A DNA stretch of 64,000 bases. Source: Alteriqipengyuania halimionae. GTDB lineage: Bacteria > Pseudomonadota > Alphaproteobacteria > Sphingomonadales > Sphingomonadaceae. The notes beneath the pieces were generated by a model that did no database searches, had not been told where the DNA came from, and was given only the letters and a program-made list of their open reading frames with translations. The position numbers and the translations under genes were made by a program. Each line of letters starts with the position of its first letter. Positions within the stretch are counted from its first letter, which is position 1. The DNA is taken from contig NZ_WTYR01000001.1 of NCBI RefSeq assembly GCF_009827575.1, positions 1,895,001-1,959,000 on the forward strand, in the 5' to 3' direction. Shown here one piece after another: positions 27,783 through 37,118 of the stretch.

Positions 27783-28961
27783 CTAGCCGGTGACGTCGGC
27801 CAGCGCCGCGATGAAGCGATCGATATTACTCTCATTGAGGCCGGCGATGTTGATACGCCCCGAACCGGCCATGTAGATCCCGTGATCCTTGCGCAGAGCC
27901 GCAACCTGATCGGAATCGACCGGCAGCATCGAGAACAAGCCGTTGTGCTCGCCCAGCGGCGTGAGGTCGATCGCACCGGTCGTTCCCGCCTTGGCCAGCG
28001 TATCGCGAATCCACCGCAGGCGGCCGCGCATCGCGGTCAGTTCTTCCTTCCACTGCGCCGTGAGATCGGCATCGCGCAGCAGCACCCGCACGGTTGCGCC
28101 GCCGTGATCGGGCGGCATCGACCAGTTTGCGCGGGCCAGCGAATTGGCATTGCTGATCGCGCGGTCGAGAATGTCTCGATCGGCCGCCAGCACGTAGAAC
28201 GCACCCACGCGATCGCGATAGAGGCCGAAATTCTTGTCGCAGCTATAGGTGACCATCGCCTCTGGCACCGCGGCGAGGAACGCGCGCATCCCGGCGACGT
28301 CTTCCTCCAGCCCTTCGCCGAGGCCCTGATAGGCGATATCGAGCACGGGAACGAGCTGGGCGGCTTTCGAAAGCTCGGCAATCCGCTCCCACTGTTCGAC
28401 CGTATAATCGATCCCGGTGGGATTGTGGCTCGATCCGTGCAGCAGCAGCACGTCGCCCGGCTGCGCCTTTTCGATCGCCGCTTCGAGCGCGCCGAAATCG
28501 GTGGTCGCGGCATCGGCAGCATGATCGAAGCCAATGATGTCGAGCCCGATATCCTTGGCGATCTGGCGATGGTTGGGCCAGCTCGGCTCGCCCAGCACCA
28601 CGGATTTGCCGCCCGCCGCCTGCGCCAGCGCGAATGCCAGTCGGACCGCGCCGGTGCCACCGGGCGTCTGCATCCCTGCGATGCGACCGCCACGGGTCGG
28701 ATCATCGTCGCCGAAGATATACGGCATCAGCCCGTTGACGAAGCCGCTATCGCCTTCGGGGCCGAGATAGGACTTGCTGTCCTGCGTCTCGTGCAGCTTT
28801 TCCTCGGCGGCCTTGATCGCGCGGAAGACGGGGGTGCGCCCTTCCTCGTCGCGATAGACGCCGACGCCGAGGTCGATCTTGTCCTCGCGCGGGTCGTCGT
28901 TGAACATTTTGATCAGCGCCAGCAGCGCATCGGGGGCCTGGGGGTCGAGACGTTCGAGCAT
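27783..28961 (-). CDS. Aromatic/aspartate aminotransferase (class I)
   Basis: The 392-residue PLP enzyme has the PDALLALIKMFNDD opening of the TyrB/AspC branch, HGSSHNPTGIDYT around the conserved Asn, and YSCDKNFGLYRDRVG, in which the Lys forms the PLP Schiff base. A C-terminal GSGRINIAGLNE block with the substrate-binding Arg is present. It transfers amino groups between glutamate and aromatic or C4 acids. The length is normal. The first ATG is preceded by a short intergenic gap to the DUF1134 gene. Confidence 0.9.
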   Translation of the reverse strand: MLERLDPQAPDALLALIKMFNDDPREDKIDLGVGVYRDEEGRTPVFRAIKAAEEKLHETQDSKSYLGPEGDSGFVNGLMPYIFGDDDPTRGGRIAGMQTPGGTGAVRLAFALAQAAGGKSVVLGEPSWPNHRQIAKDIGLDIIGFDHAADAATTDFGALEAAIEKAQPGDVLLLHGSSHNPTGIDYTVEQWERIAELSKAAQLVPVLDIAYQGLGEGLEEDVAGMRAFLAAVPEAMVTYSCDKNFGLYRDRVGAFYVLAADRDILDRAISNANSLARANWSMPPDHGGATVRVLLRDADLTAQWKEELTAMRGRLRWIRDTLAKAGTTGAIDLTPLGEHNGLFSMLPVDSDQVAALRKDHGIYMAGSGRINIAGLNESNIDRFIAALADVTG

Positions 28962-29009
28962 GGGCGCGCTATGCCGCCCCGCGCGCGCTCCTGCAAGCGT
29001 CGTGCGGCC

Positions 29010-29849
29010 TCAGAACGGCAGCCAGCTCTGCTTTTCGCTCAGTTTGAGGTAGCCGGCATTCACGCCGGCGCGCAGCCCCGCCCCCACCCGGATCGGGATC
29101 AGCACGATATCACCCTTGCGCAGATAACTCGCGGTCAGTCCGCCGACGAAATAGAGCTGGCCCTCAGCGGCGGGGAAGCGGGTGTAGAGATCCTGCGTGT
29201 CGTAAAGGTTGTAGACCAGCACGAAGGTGCTGCCGGCATTGGCTCCGGCGTCGAAGCCGATCGACGGCCCCGTCCAGTAGACCGGGCGCTTGCCCTCGAC
29301 CTTGTGATAGAGCGTGCCCGAGCCATAGCGCAGCCCGACGATGAAGGCGCCGCTGCCTTCGCGACCGATGATATAGCCGTTGGGGCGTCCCTGGTCCTTG
29401 AGGATGCGCTCGATCAACCCGGCGACTTCCTGCGCGCCGTCGCCGAACACGTCGCTCGCCGCACCGATCAGATCGTCCTGCTGGTAGGTCCCGTCATCGA
29501 CCGGATCGGCCGGTGCGGTGCCGGGCACCGGGTTGGCGGAAGGATCGGGAGACGGCGCGTCCTGCGCTTGGGTGGGATATTCGTTTTGCCAGGTATCGAT
29601 CTCCGACGGTGCAGGCGGCACCGAATCGGCTTCGGGTCCGACAGGCTGGGCGCTCGGGGTGGAGCTCGGCGTCTGTTGCGGGTCGCTCGCGGGTGCATCG
29701 GTTGGCTCGCCCTGGAGATCTCCATCGATCGCGGCATCGGGATCGACATCCTGCACCTGCGCGATCGCCGGACTGGCGACGAGCGAAAGCGCCCCGGCCA
29801 ATGCCAGCCACATGCCGCCGATCGTGCGCGACTTCTCTCTTTTCGCCAT
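29010..29849 (-). CDS. DUF1134 (EipA-like) periplasmic protein
   Basis: The 279-residue protein has a signal peptide ending SPAIAQ, a Pro/Asp/Ser-rich linker (about residues 35-110), and a DUF1134 domain with LIERILKDQGRPNGYIIG, GLRYGSGTLYHK and SIGFDAGANAGSTFVLVYNL. EipA of Brucella, the studied member, supports cell envelope integrity under stress in the periplasm. The linker here is long and low-complexity. No partner gene is next to it; it lies between the tRNA and the aminotransferase. Confidence 0.85.
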   Translation of the reverse strand: MAKREKSRTIGGMWLALAGALSLVASPAIAQVQDVDPDAAIDGDLQGEPTDAPASDPQQTPSSTPSAQPVGPEADSVPPAPSEIDTWQNEYPTQAQDAPSPDPSANPVPGTAPADPVDDGTYQQDDLIGAASDVFGDGAQEVAGLIERILKDQGRPNGYIIGREGSGAFIVGLRYGSGTLYHKVEGKRPVYWTGPSIGFDAGANAGSTFVLVYNLYDTQDLYTRFPAAEGQLYFVGGLTASYLRKGDIVLIPIRVGAGLRAGVNAGYLKLSEKQSWLPF

Positions 29850-30037
29850 TTCAAAAACCCCTCGGACGCGATCCTGCGATCAAAAAGCTGAGTCCCGATG
29901 TGGAACAGCGGCAAGTAACCCGCGATGAACCGAATCCGATTCGCGGCGAAACGAGTCGCAAACGCCCCTTGAGGCGAGCGAAACCCGCCGCTATAGCGCG
30001 CCCTCGCCTGTCCGGGGCGACAACCGATCGGACATGC

Positions 30038-30130
30038 GGAGACGTGGGTGAGTGGCTGAAACCAGTCCCCTGCTAAGGGACCATACCGTTTATAGCGGTA
30101 TCGAGGGTTCGAATCCCTCCGTCTCCGCCA
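30038..30130 (+). tRNA. tRNA-Ser (anticodon GCU)
   Basis: The 7-bp acceptor stem (GGAGACG with CGTCTCC) closes perfectly. The anticodon loop CTGCTAA gives GCU, the long variable arm is typical of tRNA-Ser, the T-arm contains GGTTCGAATCC, and CCA is encoded at 30128-30130. It reads AGC and AGU codons. A set of lower-GC surface genes follows directly; tRNA-Ser genes are common insertion sites, though no integrase is seen. Confidence 0.97.
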
Positions 30131-30651
30131 CCGGCCATGCTTCCCAAACTTGTGCGAACCGCGGCGGACTGTGAAAAGTCCGGGCTGTCCGCACTTTATC
30201 GTTTTGACCTGTCCATGACAGCCCACCGCAGAACGTGGCAGAAGCTGTAGAAGGTCGAGCGTGAGAACAGCATAATCTCGCTGAACTAGGAGTTGGGTGG
30301 TTTCGGCAAGTCTTTTGCCGAAAACGATCTGCATCTCGTTGTTACCGGCATCGGCGAAAATTTCCAGAGCGGCGAAATAGATCGGATGATCTCTAGCTAT
30401 AATGGGAGAGCAGAGCATCCGTCCCAATGATCCTGTCTGTGGGCGGCAGCTTTTACCTTAGAGCTTCATGCGTTCCGGAAGGTTAAGAAATGCCTCGAAC
30501 ATTCATACCTTGGTTGGATTTCATCAATTCGACGCTTCCTCGGAAATCCGATCCTGCAATTTGCTTCGGCACGAGAGTACAAAACGCCTCCTTCAGCAGG
30601 AAATGCATCGCTCGCCGAGCCGCGCTCTATGGAAGAACCCCGTTCGATAAA
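30131..30651. other. Gene-free, lower-GC stretch after tRNA-Ser
   Basis: About 520 bases hold no convincing gene. The longest frames read through the tRNA or lack a start. A perfect 9-bp hairpin with a 5-base loop lies at 30301-30323 (TTTCGGCAA and its complement). On the minus strand 30200-30400 keeps an open frame of about 60 codons of protein-like composition that could be a remnant, but no family was recognised. An ATG at 30490 would extend the next gene by 54 residues. Confidence 0.5.
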
Positions 30652-32940
30652 GTGTCGCCGTTTAGGGGAAGCCGCTCTTTCGCGGCGCTGTTTGGTACCA
30701 CGATTTCTCTATCGCTCGGTGCATGCGCGGGAGGTGGAGTCACCTCAATACCTCCCCCACCATCCGCAGTGATATCCCCAACACCAACACCAACACCAAC
30801 GCCAACACCGACTCCAACGCCGCCCCCACCGCCAGCCGCACCCAGCTCGTGGGCGGGCTCTGGTGTTCCTTCGTTTAGCGAGGTGTCTCAGCGCTCGGCG
30901 CAGGATGACATCGAATACCGCGAGAATTACGTAGCTGCGGAGTTGGTCAACGCGTTCTACGCGATCGACAATGGCTGGGACGGGAGCGGTGTTCTGGTCG
31001 GAGTTCTCGATGAAGGAGTCGAGGAAACCTCCGCGCTCGAGGGGCAGATTTCGTCGCTGAGCCGGGACTTCGGAGGCATCATCGAGGATGGTGTGCGAAC
31101 GCCGCATTCGTCCTTGGGAGGGCGGAATTCCAGCCACGGCACTCAGGTCGCTTCGATCATCGCTGCTCGCAATGACGGGACAGGAACGCAAGGCCTGGCG
31201 CCCGGTGCCTCCATCGTGGTTTTGCGAAGCGATGTGCAAGACCTCGACACCGGGGCGGCCACGGTCGGTTTCAACGGGCACGATGCGCTGCGGTACGCTG
31301 GCGAGAACGGCGTACTGATCGTCAACCGTTCGCTCAGCAAGGCAAACCCCAACATCTCGAACAGGCTGATGCAGGACGCCGTCAACGACTACCGGCAAAT
31401 GGGTGGGTTGGTGATCAACGCCGCGGGCAACAGCAGCGGTGCAAATCCCAACGACGCGATCGATCTGACGCCCGAGAACGCGGAGGGATGGCTGTTCGTT
31501 GTCGCGATCGATCCGAATAGCTCGGATTATGCACTAGCCGGTTATTCCAATCGTTGCGGGGCCGCTATGAGCAGGTGCGTTACGGGCGTGGGAACCAGCG
31601 TTACGACCGATGCCTCAGGCAATATCGCAAAATTCTCCGGGACGAGCGCTGCAGCTCCTCAAGTCTCGGCGCTGGCTGCACTCATTCTCCAGAAATGGCC
31701 GCAATTGACAGGCGTGGATGCGGGGAACGTCATTCTCTCAACGGCGCGCGATATTGGGGAGGAGGGCGTGGACCCGATCTACGGCCACGGCCTCATCGAC
31801 GTGTACGCCGCGCTTTCGCCGGTGAACCCGACCCTGTCGAACGGCACCATGGCAAGCACCGTTGGGCTCAGTTCCATGGTCCTACCGATTGCGATAGGAG
31901 AAGGAGCCGACAGCTTGCTGGCGGCTGCGGTTTCCGACGTTACGCTGATCGATTCATTCGGCCGGAACTATCAGGCCGATCTATCAGGCTTTATACAACG
32001 TGTCGGCGCGCCGGGTGGCCTCTTGGGTAGCCAACTCGACACGATGATAAATGCTAGGCGCGCGACATTTCGAGGAGGCTCTGCGGCCGTGCAAGTCGGC
32101 TATCTGGCAGGGTGGATGTCTCCTTTCTCGTCGCGCACGGGTAGTGTGCTCACAGACGCCCGGATTTCTGTTCCTCTGCAATTCGCGCCCGGTACCATTG
32201 CGGCGGACTTCCAAACCAAACAGCATGTCGATGACACCGCGCTCGGTTACGCCGTGCCCACCGAAGTGCTGGACGCCTATCTGCCCCAAGGAGGGGTAAG
32301 TTTGTCCTATCACCGGCCGGTGGGAGAATTTAGGTTCGGCGTTTCCGCTCGATCAGACCTCTCAGGCGACGCCGCGGCAAAGGCCATCCAAGCCTCGCTG
32401 GGCCGGGATGGGACGCTGCTCGAAGTCGGCCTTCTGTTGGAGCAGGGCTCGCTGTTCGGCACCGTTACTGGATCCGGCTTGTTACGGTTCGGGAAGGGCG
32501 CGCGAACCATTTTTACACAGGTGTCAAGCGAAGCTTCCATCGGCAATTGGCTCATGGAAGCGTATGGGAGCATTGGAACCACTCGAATATCGCTCGGGCC
32601 CGAGTCCATCTTCACCGATGCAAGTGCTATCGGGACTGGCCGATTCGGTATTAACCTCAGTCGCGAACTGCTTGGCGGACGATTCCGGATCGGCTTGTCG
32701 CAACCGCTCGTGGCACTTTCGGGCTCCGGCTCTGTCACGGTTGGGTCAAGCTACGATCTTGCCAGCCGCTCCCTTCGCCACACCTCACGCCAGATCGACT
32801 TTTCGGGCAGGATCTCCCCGCGCATTGCAGTGGGCTATGAAAACGCCGGCCCGCGCTCGAGTGCCCGCCTTGGGATTTCGATAAGACCTGACAGGAACGA
32901 GCATTCCGTGCTCGCTAGTTGGCGTTTGCGCCTTCACTAG
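30652..32940 (+). CDS. S8 (subtilisin-like) peptidase lipoprotein with beta-barrel-like C-terminus
   Basis: With a GTG start at 30652 the protein has 762 residues and a clean lipoprotein signal (SRSFAALFG to LGAC, Cys25); an ATG at 30490 would place 78 residues before that Cys. A Pro-Thr repeat linker follows. The S8 domain has Asp120 (GVLDEGVE), His162 (SSHGTQVAS) and Ser332 (SGTSAAAP). The last 300 residues are beta-rich with alternating hydrophobics and end WRLRLH; they resemble the C-termini of sphingomonad S8 proteins but are not a proven autotransporter domain. It is probably an outer-surface protease facing the YadA-type adhesin gene. Confidence 0.8.
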   Translation: MSPFRGSRSFAALFGTTISLSLGACAGGGVTSIPPPPSAVISPTPTPTPTPTPTPTPPPPPAAPSSWAGSGVPSFSEVSQRSAQDDIEYRENYVAAELVNAFYAIDNGWDGSGVLVGVLDEGVEETSALEGQISSLSRDFGGIIEDGVRTPHSSLGGRNSSHGTQVASIIAARNDGTGTQGLAPGASIVVLRSDVQDLDTGAATVGFNGHDALRYAGENGVLIVNRSLSKANPNISNRLMQDAVNDYRQMGGLVINAAGNSSGANPNDAIDLTPENAEGWLFVVAIDPNSSDYALAGYSNRCGAAMSRCVTGVGTSVTTDASGNIAKFSGTSAAAPQVSALAALILQKWPQLTGVDAGNVILSTARDIGEEGVDPIYGHGLIDVYAALSPVNPTLSNGTMASTVGLSSMVLPIAIGEGADSLLAAAVSDVTLIDSFGRNYQADLSGFIQRVGAPGGLLGSQLDTMINARRATFRGGSAAVQVGYLAGWMSPFSSRTGSVLTDARISVPLQFAPGTIAADFQTKQHVDDTALGYAVPTEVLDAYLPQGGVSLSYHRPVGEFRFGVSARSDLSGDAAAKAIQASLGRDGTLLEVGLLLEQGSLFGTVTGSGLLRFGKGARTIFTQVSSEASIGNWLMEAYGSIGTTRISLGPESIFTDASAIGTGRFGINLSRELLGGRFRIGLSQPLVALSGSGSVTVGSSYDLASRSLRHTSRQIDFSGRISPRIAVGYENAGPRSSARLGISIRPDRNEHSVLASWRLRLH
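30778..30819 (+). repeat. Seven CCAACA-type hexamers coding a Pro-Thr linker
   Basis: Seven hexamers of the form CCAACA with a few third-base changes encode PTPTPT between the lipobox and the protease domain. Copy-number change would lengthen or shorten the linker by two residues at a time without a frameshift, so this is a length-variable tether and not an on/off switch. Confidence 0.8.
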
Positions 32941-33145
32941 CCGAGCGGTCACTGAGACGTCTTAAGAGTCGACATGATCCAAAGGCAATCGATGAAAATC
33001 CAGACTAGGCGGCGTCAGCTTTCGCAGAACTGGGTACAAAGAGAGCCTTTCAAAGGGACCCTGGGGATCAGCTGCGGGGATGCAGCCGAGCTCTTCATCA
33101 CAGCTTTTGCGTGCAAGACCTTTTTATCAAACAATGCATGACAAA

Positions 33146-33176
33146 GCGGACCGCAACGTCGAGCGCTGCGGTCCGC
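33146..33176 (-). terminator. Hairpin terminator-like element after the YadA-type gene
   Basis: A perfect 10-bp stem, GCGGACCGCA with its complement around an 11-base loop, lies 30 bases past the adhesin stop on the minus strand. The following T-run is short (CTTTGT), so termination efficiency is uncertain. It also lies in the path of transcription from the convergent S8 gene. Confidence 0.5.
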
Positions 33177-33205
33177 AAAGTGCGACCCTCTAGGAGCATC
33201 TGGGA

Positions 33206-35737
33206 TCAGAAGCTGAAGCCTGCCCCGGCGCTCACGCCGCCCTTTCCTCTACTATCCAGTGTCGCCCCGGCTTTCACCACGCCACGCCCATCGTCGAAGG
33301 TCGTCGACATGCCGATCGCAAAGGCCGTCTCGCCGCGATAATGAGCGACGCCGCCGCCGAACATCGATCGACCAGCGCTGATGGTCTGCGGAATGCTCGA
33401 TACAGCCATCGCGCTGGCGGTCCCCCCCGCAGCATCCCGTCCGAGTTCGCTTAAATCGAAGTCGAGCTGTGCGATATCAGCCTGCAGGTCGTTAAAGCGA
33501 AGATCGGTATAGGCCCGCGAATCTGCCATTGCCGAGGCCAGACCACTTTGTAGCTGGCCAAGATTGACTGCATCGGTGCTGCTTGTTCCTGCAGCGACAT
33601 TGTGAAGTGCAACCGGGGCAGTCGCGTCGGCACCAACCAGTGCGACGTCGTTGGTTAACGTTCCGCCATTGCTGACGGTCGGATTGTCCGGGTCAGAATA
33701 CTGAACCGCCACCGTGGTGCTGCCCGCCAGATTGTTGTTGATGGCTGCGATATTTGCAGTGTTCTCGTCGATATCGTTGCGATTGCGTGCAACTTCAACG
33801 TTGGTCGCAGCGAGTTGCGCGCCATTCACCGCCTCGGTGGACCCCGCTGCAAGTGTCCCCGCCGCCACGTTGGTCAGCGTAACCGGATCGCTGCCCGCTC
33901 CAATCAGCGCTGCCGTGTTGGTCGGCACATCGGCGGCCACAGTCGGGTCGGTATCCGAAACGTAGCCTAGCGGAACGTTGGCGAGCTCATTCTGCACCAG
34001 CGTGATCTGGGTGGAATTGTTGGTAACCCGCGTGTCGATATCGGTGACCGCCGTGTTCAAGGTGCCGATGTCCCCCTCGTTCACGGTTACGCGACCATCG
34101 AGATTGGCGATGTCGCCGTCGTTGGTGGTAACGCGCGTATCGAGACTGGCTATGGCCCCTTCGTTGGTCGTGACGCGCCCGTCGAGGCTGTCAATAGCGT
34201 CGCCATTGGCTGCGACCGCCTGATTTGTTGCGAACAGCTGAGCGCCATTCACGGCATCGGTGGAAGTCGCACTGATCTCTCCATCGGCCACGTTCGACAC
34301 GGTTGTACCTCCAGCGCCATCCAGCGTCAGCGATGTGCGCGACGCATCGTCGTAGAGCACGGCCAGCGCGTTGCCACTGCTTCCGTCTCCGAGCGACGCG
34401 ATCGCATCGGCGTTGGCCTGGATAGCATCCGTGTTGGTATCAACCTGCTGATTTGTAGCGAACAACTGGCTCCCATTGACCGCTTGCGTAGAGCCCGCAG
34501 TCAGTTCGCCGGCCGCCACATTGTTGAGGGTTACGGTGCCGGGGGTGGCACCGATCAATGCCGCGCTGTTGGTCGGAGTGGTGCTGGCGACAGTGGGGTC
34601 GCTATCGCTCACATATCCGACAGGCACGTTGGCGACCGACGTTTGCAGTGCCGCGATATCCGTCGTGTTTTGTGTCACGCGCACATCAATGGCGGCTACG
34701 GAGTCATCGATATCGATGATACTCTCAGCATTGATCCTGACCCGGTCATCGAGACCGTCGATATCGGCAGTATTGTTCGCCACCTGCTGATTGGTCGCGA
34801 ACAATTGCGATCCATTGACCGCGTCCGTCGAGGTGCCGGACAGCGTTCCATCCGCAACATTGGTGAGGGTCGTTCCGTCCGCGCCGGCGAGCGTCACACT
34901 CGTCTGCGCTGCACCGTCGTACTGCACGCCGTTGCCCAGCTCCGATTGGAGGGCTGCGACCGCGCCCTGAACCTGGCCAACGGTCGCGGCGTCTGTCGCC
35001 TCCGTACCCGGCGCGACATTCGTGATCTGTCGCAGGCTTCCCGGCGCACCGACGGAAACTGTACCGATCGAGGTGTAGGTGCCCGCCAGGCCCGGAGCGG
35101 AATAGCCGATCAGGGCTCCCCTATCGGCCAGCGCGCCATTGCCCAACGCTACGCTGTTTGCGGCAGTTGCGTTGGCGTTGGTGCCGATCGCTATGGCACC
35201 GGTGGCTCCGGCCGCAGTGCTGGCATTGTTGCCAAAAGCGATGGCGTCGAGTTCACCGGCCGAGGCGGCCTGCCCGTCGCCCAGACCGGTGATCTGGTTG
35301 CCGCCGATGGAAATGCCTGCCTCGTTGTTCATAGCATAGCCGTCGGCCGTCAGGTTACATTCGGAGTCCGCGGCGAGCAGCGTCCCGCTGGTATCTGCCA
35401 CACGCAGCGCAATTGGATCACCATCGGCATAGGCTTGCAACGTGTCTGCCGCACCAAGGTTTACGTCATCGAGCGTGAGCAATGGTGCCCCCACGATCGA
35501 GACGCTGAGCAACGCGTCGTATAATGCCTCCAGCGCCTCGGCTGTGGGGACCACAGCATCGCCAACTATGTCGGTAACCGCCGACGGCTCGAGGCTGATA
35601 CCGGTGCAGACATCAACTACTGGCTGCAATTCCTGAGCCTGCGCCGGAGTGGATAGCAGGGCCGCGCTCCCAGCTGTCGCGACCGCAGCTGTCGCCAATA
35701 GGTTGATACGCAAACGGGTACTTGTGCATTGAGCCAT
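33206..35737 (-). CDS. YadA-type trimeric autotransporter adhesin
   Basis: The 843-residue protein has a long signal peptide ending in TPAQAQ. The head region holds degenerate left-handed helix repeats (AIAFGNNAS, AIAIGTNAN, SVALGNGAL). A coiled-coil stalk follows with four AVNG(S/A)QL-A/FATN motifs, and the last roughly 70 residues form a YadA anchor (SIPQTISAGRSMFGGG, GETAFAIGMS) ending in Phe. Three chains form one 12-strand barrel and display a fibre for surface adhesion or biofilm. It is convergent with the S8 lipoprotease, which could process surface fibres; that link is an inference. Confidence 0.92.
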   Translation of the reverse strand: MAQCTSTRLRINLLATAAVATAGSAALLSTPAQAQELQPVVDVCTGISLEPSAVTDIVGDAVVPTAEALEALYDALLSVSIVGAPLLTLDDVNLGAADTLQAYADGDPIALRVADTSGTLLAADSECNLTADGYAMNNEAGISIGGNQITGLGDGQAASAGELDAIAFGNNASTAAGATGAIAIGTNANATAANSVALGNGALADRGALIGYSAPGLAGTYTSIGTVSVGAPGSLRQITNVAPGTEATDAATVGQVQGAVAALQSELGNGVQYDGAAQTSVTLAGADGTTLTNVADGTLSGTSTDAVNGSQLFATNQQVANNTADIDGLDDRVRINAESIIDIDDSVAAIDVRVTQNTTDIAALQTSVANVPVGYVSDSDPTVASTTPTNSAALIGATPGTVTLNNVAAGELTAGSTQAVNGSQLFATNQQVDTNTDAIQANADAIASLGDGSSGNALAVLYDDASRTSLTLDGAGGTTVSNVADGEISATSTDAVNGAQLFATNQAVAANGDAIDSLDGRVTTNEGAIASLDTRVTTNDGDIANLDGRVTVNEGDIGTLNTAVTDIDTRVTNNSTQITLVQNELANVPLGYVSDTDPTVAADVPTNTAALIGAGSDPVTLTNVAAGTLAAGSTEAVNGAQLAATNVEVARNRNDIDENTANIAAINNNLAGSTTVAVQYSDPDNPTVSNGGTLTNDVALVGADATAPVALHNVAAGTSSTDAVNLGQLQSGLASAMADSRAYTDLRFNDLQADIAQLDFDLSELGRDAAGGTASAMAVSSIPQTISAGRSMFGGGVAHYRGETAFAIGMSTTFDDGRGVVKAGATLDSRGKGGVSAGAGFSF

Positions 35738-36113
35738 AGTGCTTTGAATCCTCTCTCTATTCCCGGTCTTCGATTTACGATCGCCGATGAGAGGGAAAGC
35801 TATCTGCGCCGAGTTAAGCGAATACGAGGAATCTGAAAAAGCGAATTACACAAAATGTGTGGCTCCTCCTGATTGGTGTCAAACCCATCGTCCCCCTACG
35901 TTTTCTGCGCCATTCCACTCGCAAGCCAGGAAATAATCACGCTAGCTTTGCAGCTGGGACACCGCTGCAACGACCCGAATACTGGCAAAAATTACGCAAA
36001 TTGCAGAATTTCGGCGGTCTGGTGGACAATATCTTAGGATTTGGTTCTTATGCTCGTGTGAGGCCCTTGGGCTAAGTGCCCCAAGGGAAAGCATTCCGAT
36101 ACGGGAGGCGAAT
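35738..36113. other. Gene-free interval with leader hairpin
   Basis: No convincing gene lies here. It should hold the adhesin promoter on one strand and that of the PAS-domain gene on the other. A perfect 8-bp hairpin with an 8-base loop (CCCTTGGG to CCCAAGGG, 36064-36087) sits 26 bases before the 36114 ATG, upstream of the GGGAGG ribosome binding site. It could be a leader structure or a leftover terminator. Confidence 0.5.
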
Positions 36114-37118
36114 ATGGAGTCCGAAGGCGCAGAACGGAACCAGAGCGAACATAGTCGTCGTGGCGGGCCCGAGGATTTACACGGTATGCCCGAGCCCGAA
36201 GCAGCGAAAGACGTTGCGGTGCCAGCGGCGAACTTCGTCAGGGGGTTTGCGAGGTGGTGCGACAAAGCTCTCACAAAACCTGTGTTCGTTACCAAACATG
36301 GCCGAATCACCCATGCGTTGATCAATATTGACCGGTACGCGGAGATGAACGAGGAGCTCCCTGTCGAGACACATGACAGAGAGGCCAATCCGTTCGAACT
36401 TGCGGAATGGATCGATGAGGCGGTCATCATTTGCGATAACGATCTAATTATCGAATCGATGAACCGCATCGCCTCAGCAACTTGCGGGATATCCGCTTCG
36501 CAGTGCGTCGGCCGAAGGCTCTACGATTGCCTGCCCAAATTGCGTGGCACGCTATTCGACGTTCATCTGATGCGAACGGTTGAAGCGAACGAGTCGACAT
36601 CGGCAGATATCCCGTCACCTTTACGCGAGGAAGGCTGGCTGCGATTGCAGAGCTTCCCGCTTCACGGGCGCAATGTGCTCATGTTTCGGGACATAACCGA
36701 AGAGGTGAAACGGCACCGCTTGGCCGACGTCAAAGCTGCCTTGATAGAAGCAATGTCGGTTCATAACGCGATCGGCTATGTGCGCGTCGACGTAAGCGGA
36801 CTGATCGAACGGGTAGACGAACCGTTTTGCGACCTTCTGGGGCTCCCGACAAAGCGGCTTCTGGGAGCAAGGCTGATCGATCTTATCACCCGGGAGAACC
36901 GGGTGGCTTTCAAAGCCCAACTGCAAGAGGCCATGGCAGGAAACGGAGCGCGCCGACTTACCTCGCGGTTCATTTCAAATAGTGGCGAAACCGAGGATCT
37001 GGTAGCTGCGATCGTGCAATTGCGAGGCGCGTATGGGGCTGAAGGCGCCGTGATCCTACTTACGCCGGTGCATATAGATTTAATCCACGGTGCCGATCAA
37101 GAAACGGCGCGTAAATAA
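36114..37118 (+). CDS. Phd/YefM-antitoxin-like domain fused to two PAS domains
   Basis: The 334-residue protein has an N-terminal stretch (about 36-80) with ANFVRGFARWCDKAL, KPVFVTKHGRITHALI and NIDRYAEM, which fits the Phd/YefM antitoxin fold that binds DNA as a dimer. Two PAS domains follow, about 95-195 and 212-320. No toxin gene is adjacent, so it reads as a sensor-regulator and not an antitoxin. GGGAGG five bases before the ATG fixes the start. Ligand, cofactor and DNA targets are unknown. The Phd assignment is by eye and could be tested by structure prediction. Confidence 0.65.
   Translation: MESEGAERNQSEHSRRGGPEDLHGMPEPEAAKDVAVPAANFVRGFARWCDKALTKPVFVTKHGRITHALINIDRYAEMNEELPVETHDREANPFELAEWIDEAVIICDNDLIIESMNRIASATCGISASQCVGRRLYDCLPKLRGTLFDVHLMRTVEANESTSADIPSPLREEGWLRLQSFPLHGRNVLMFRDITEEVKRHRLADVKAALIEAMSVHNAIGYVRVDVSGLIERVDEPFCDLLGLPTKRLLGARLIDLITRENRVAFKAQLQEAMAGNGARRLTSRFISNSGETEDLVAAIVQLRGAYGAEGAVILLTPVHIDLIHGADQETARK

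Noticed and set aside
27645-29891. A 748-codon plus-strand open frame
   Set aside because: It is antisense to the GNAT, aminotransferase and DUF1134 genes and has the Arg/Gly/Asp-rich composition of an antisense frame.
29468-30427. A minus-strand frame running across the tRNA-Ser
   Set aside because: The central part (RRRDSNPRYRYK) is the usual artefact of translating a tRNA backwards. Only its upstream 60 codons could be a gene remnant, and no family was recognised.
30778-30819. A CRISPR-like short repeat array
   Set aside because: The repeats are hexamers without spacers inside a coding linker. No CRISPR array or cas gene was seen in the window.
34200-34860. DNA repeats in the adhesin stalk as a mobile or CRISPR element
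   Set aside because: They encode the AVNGSQLFATNQ-type stalk motifs and are explained by protein repeat structure.
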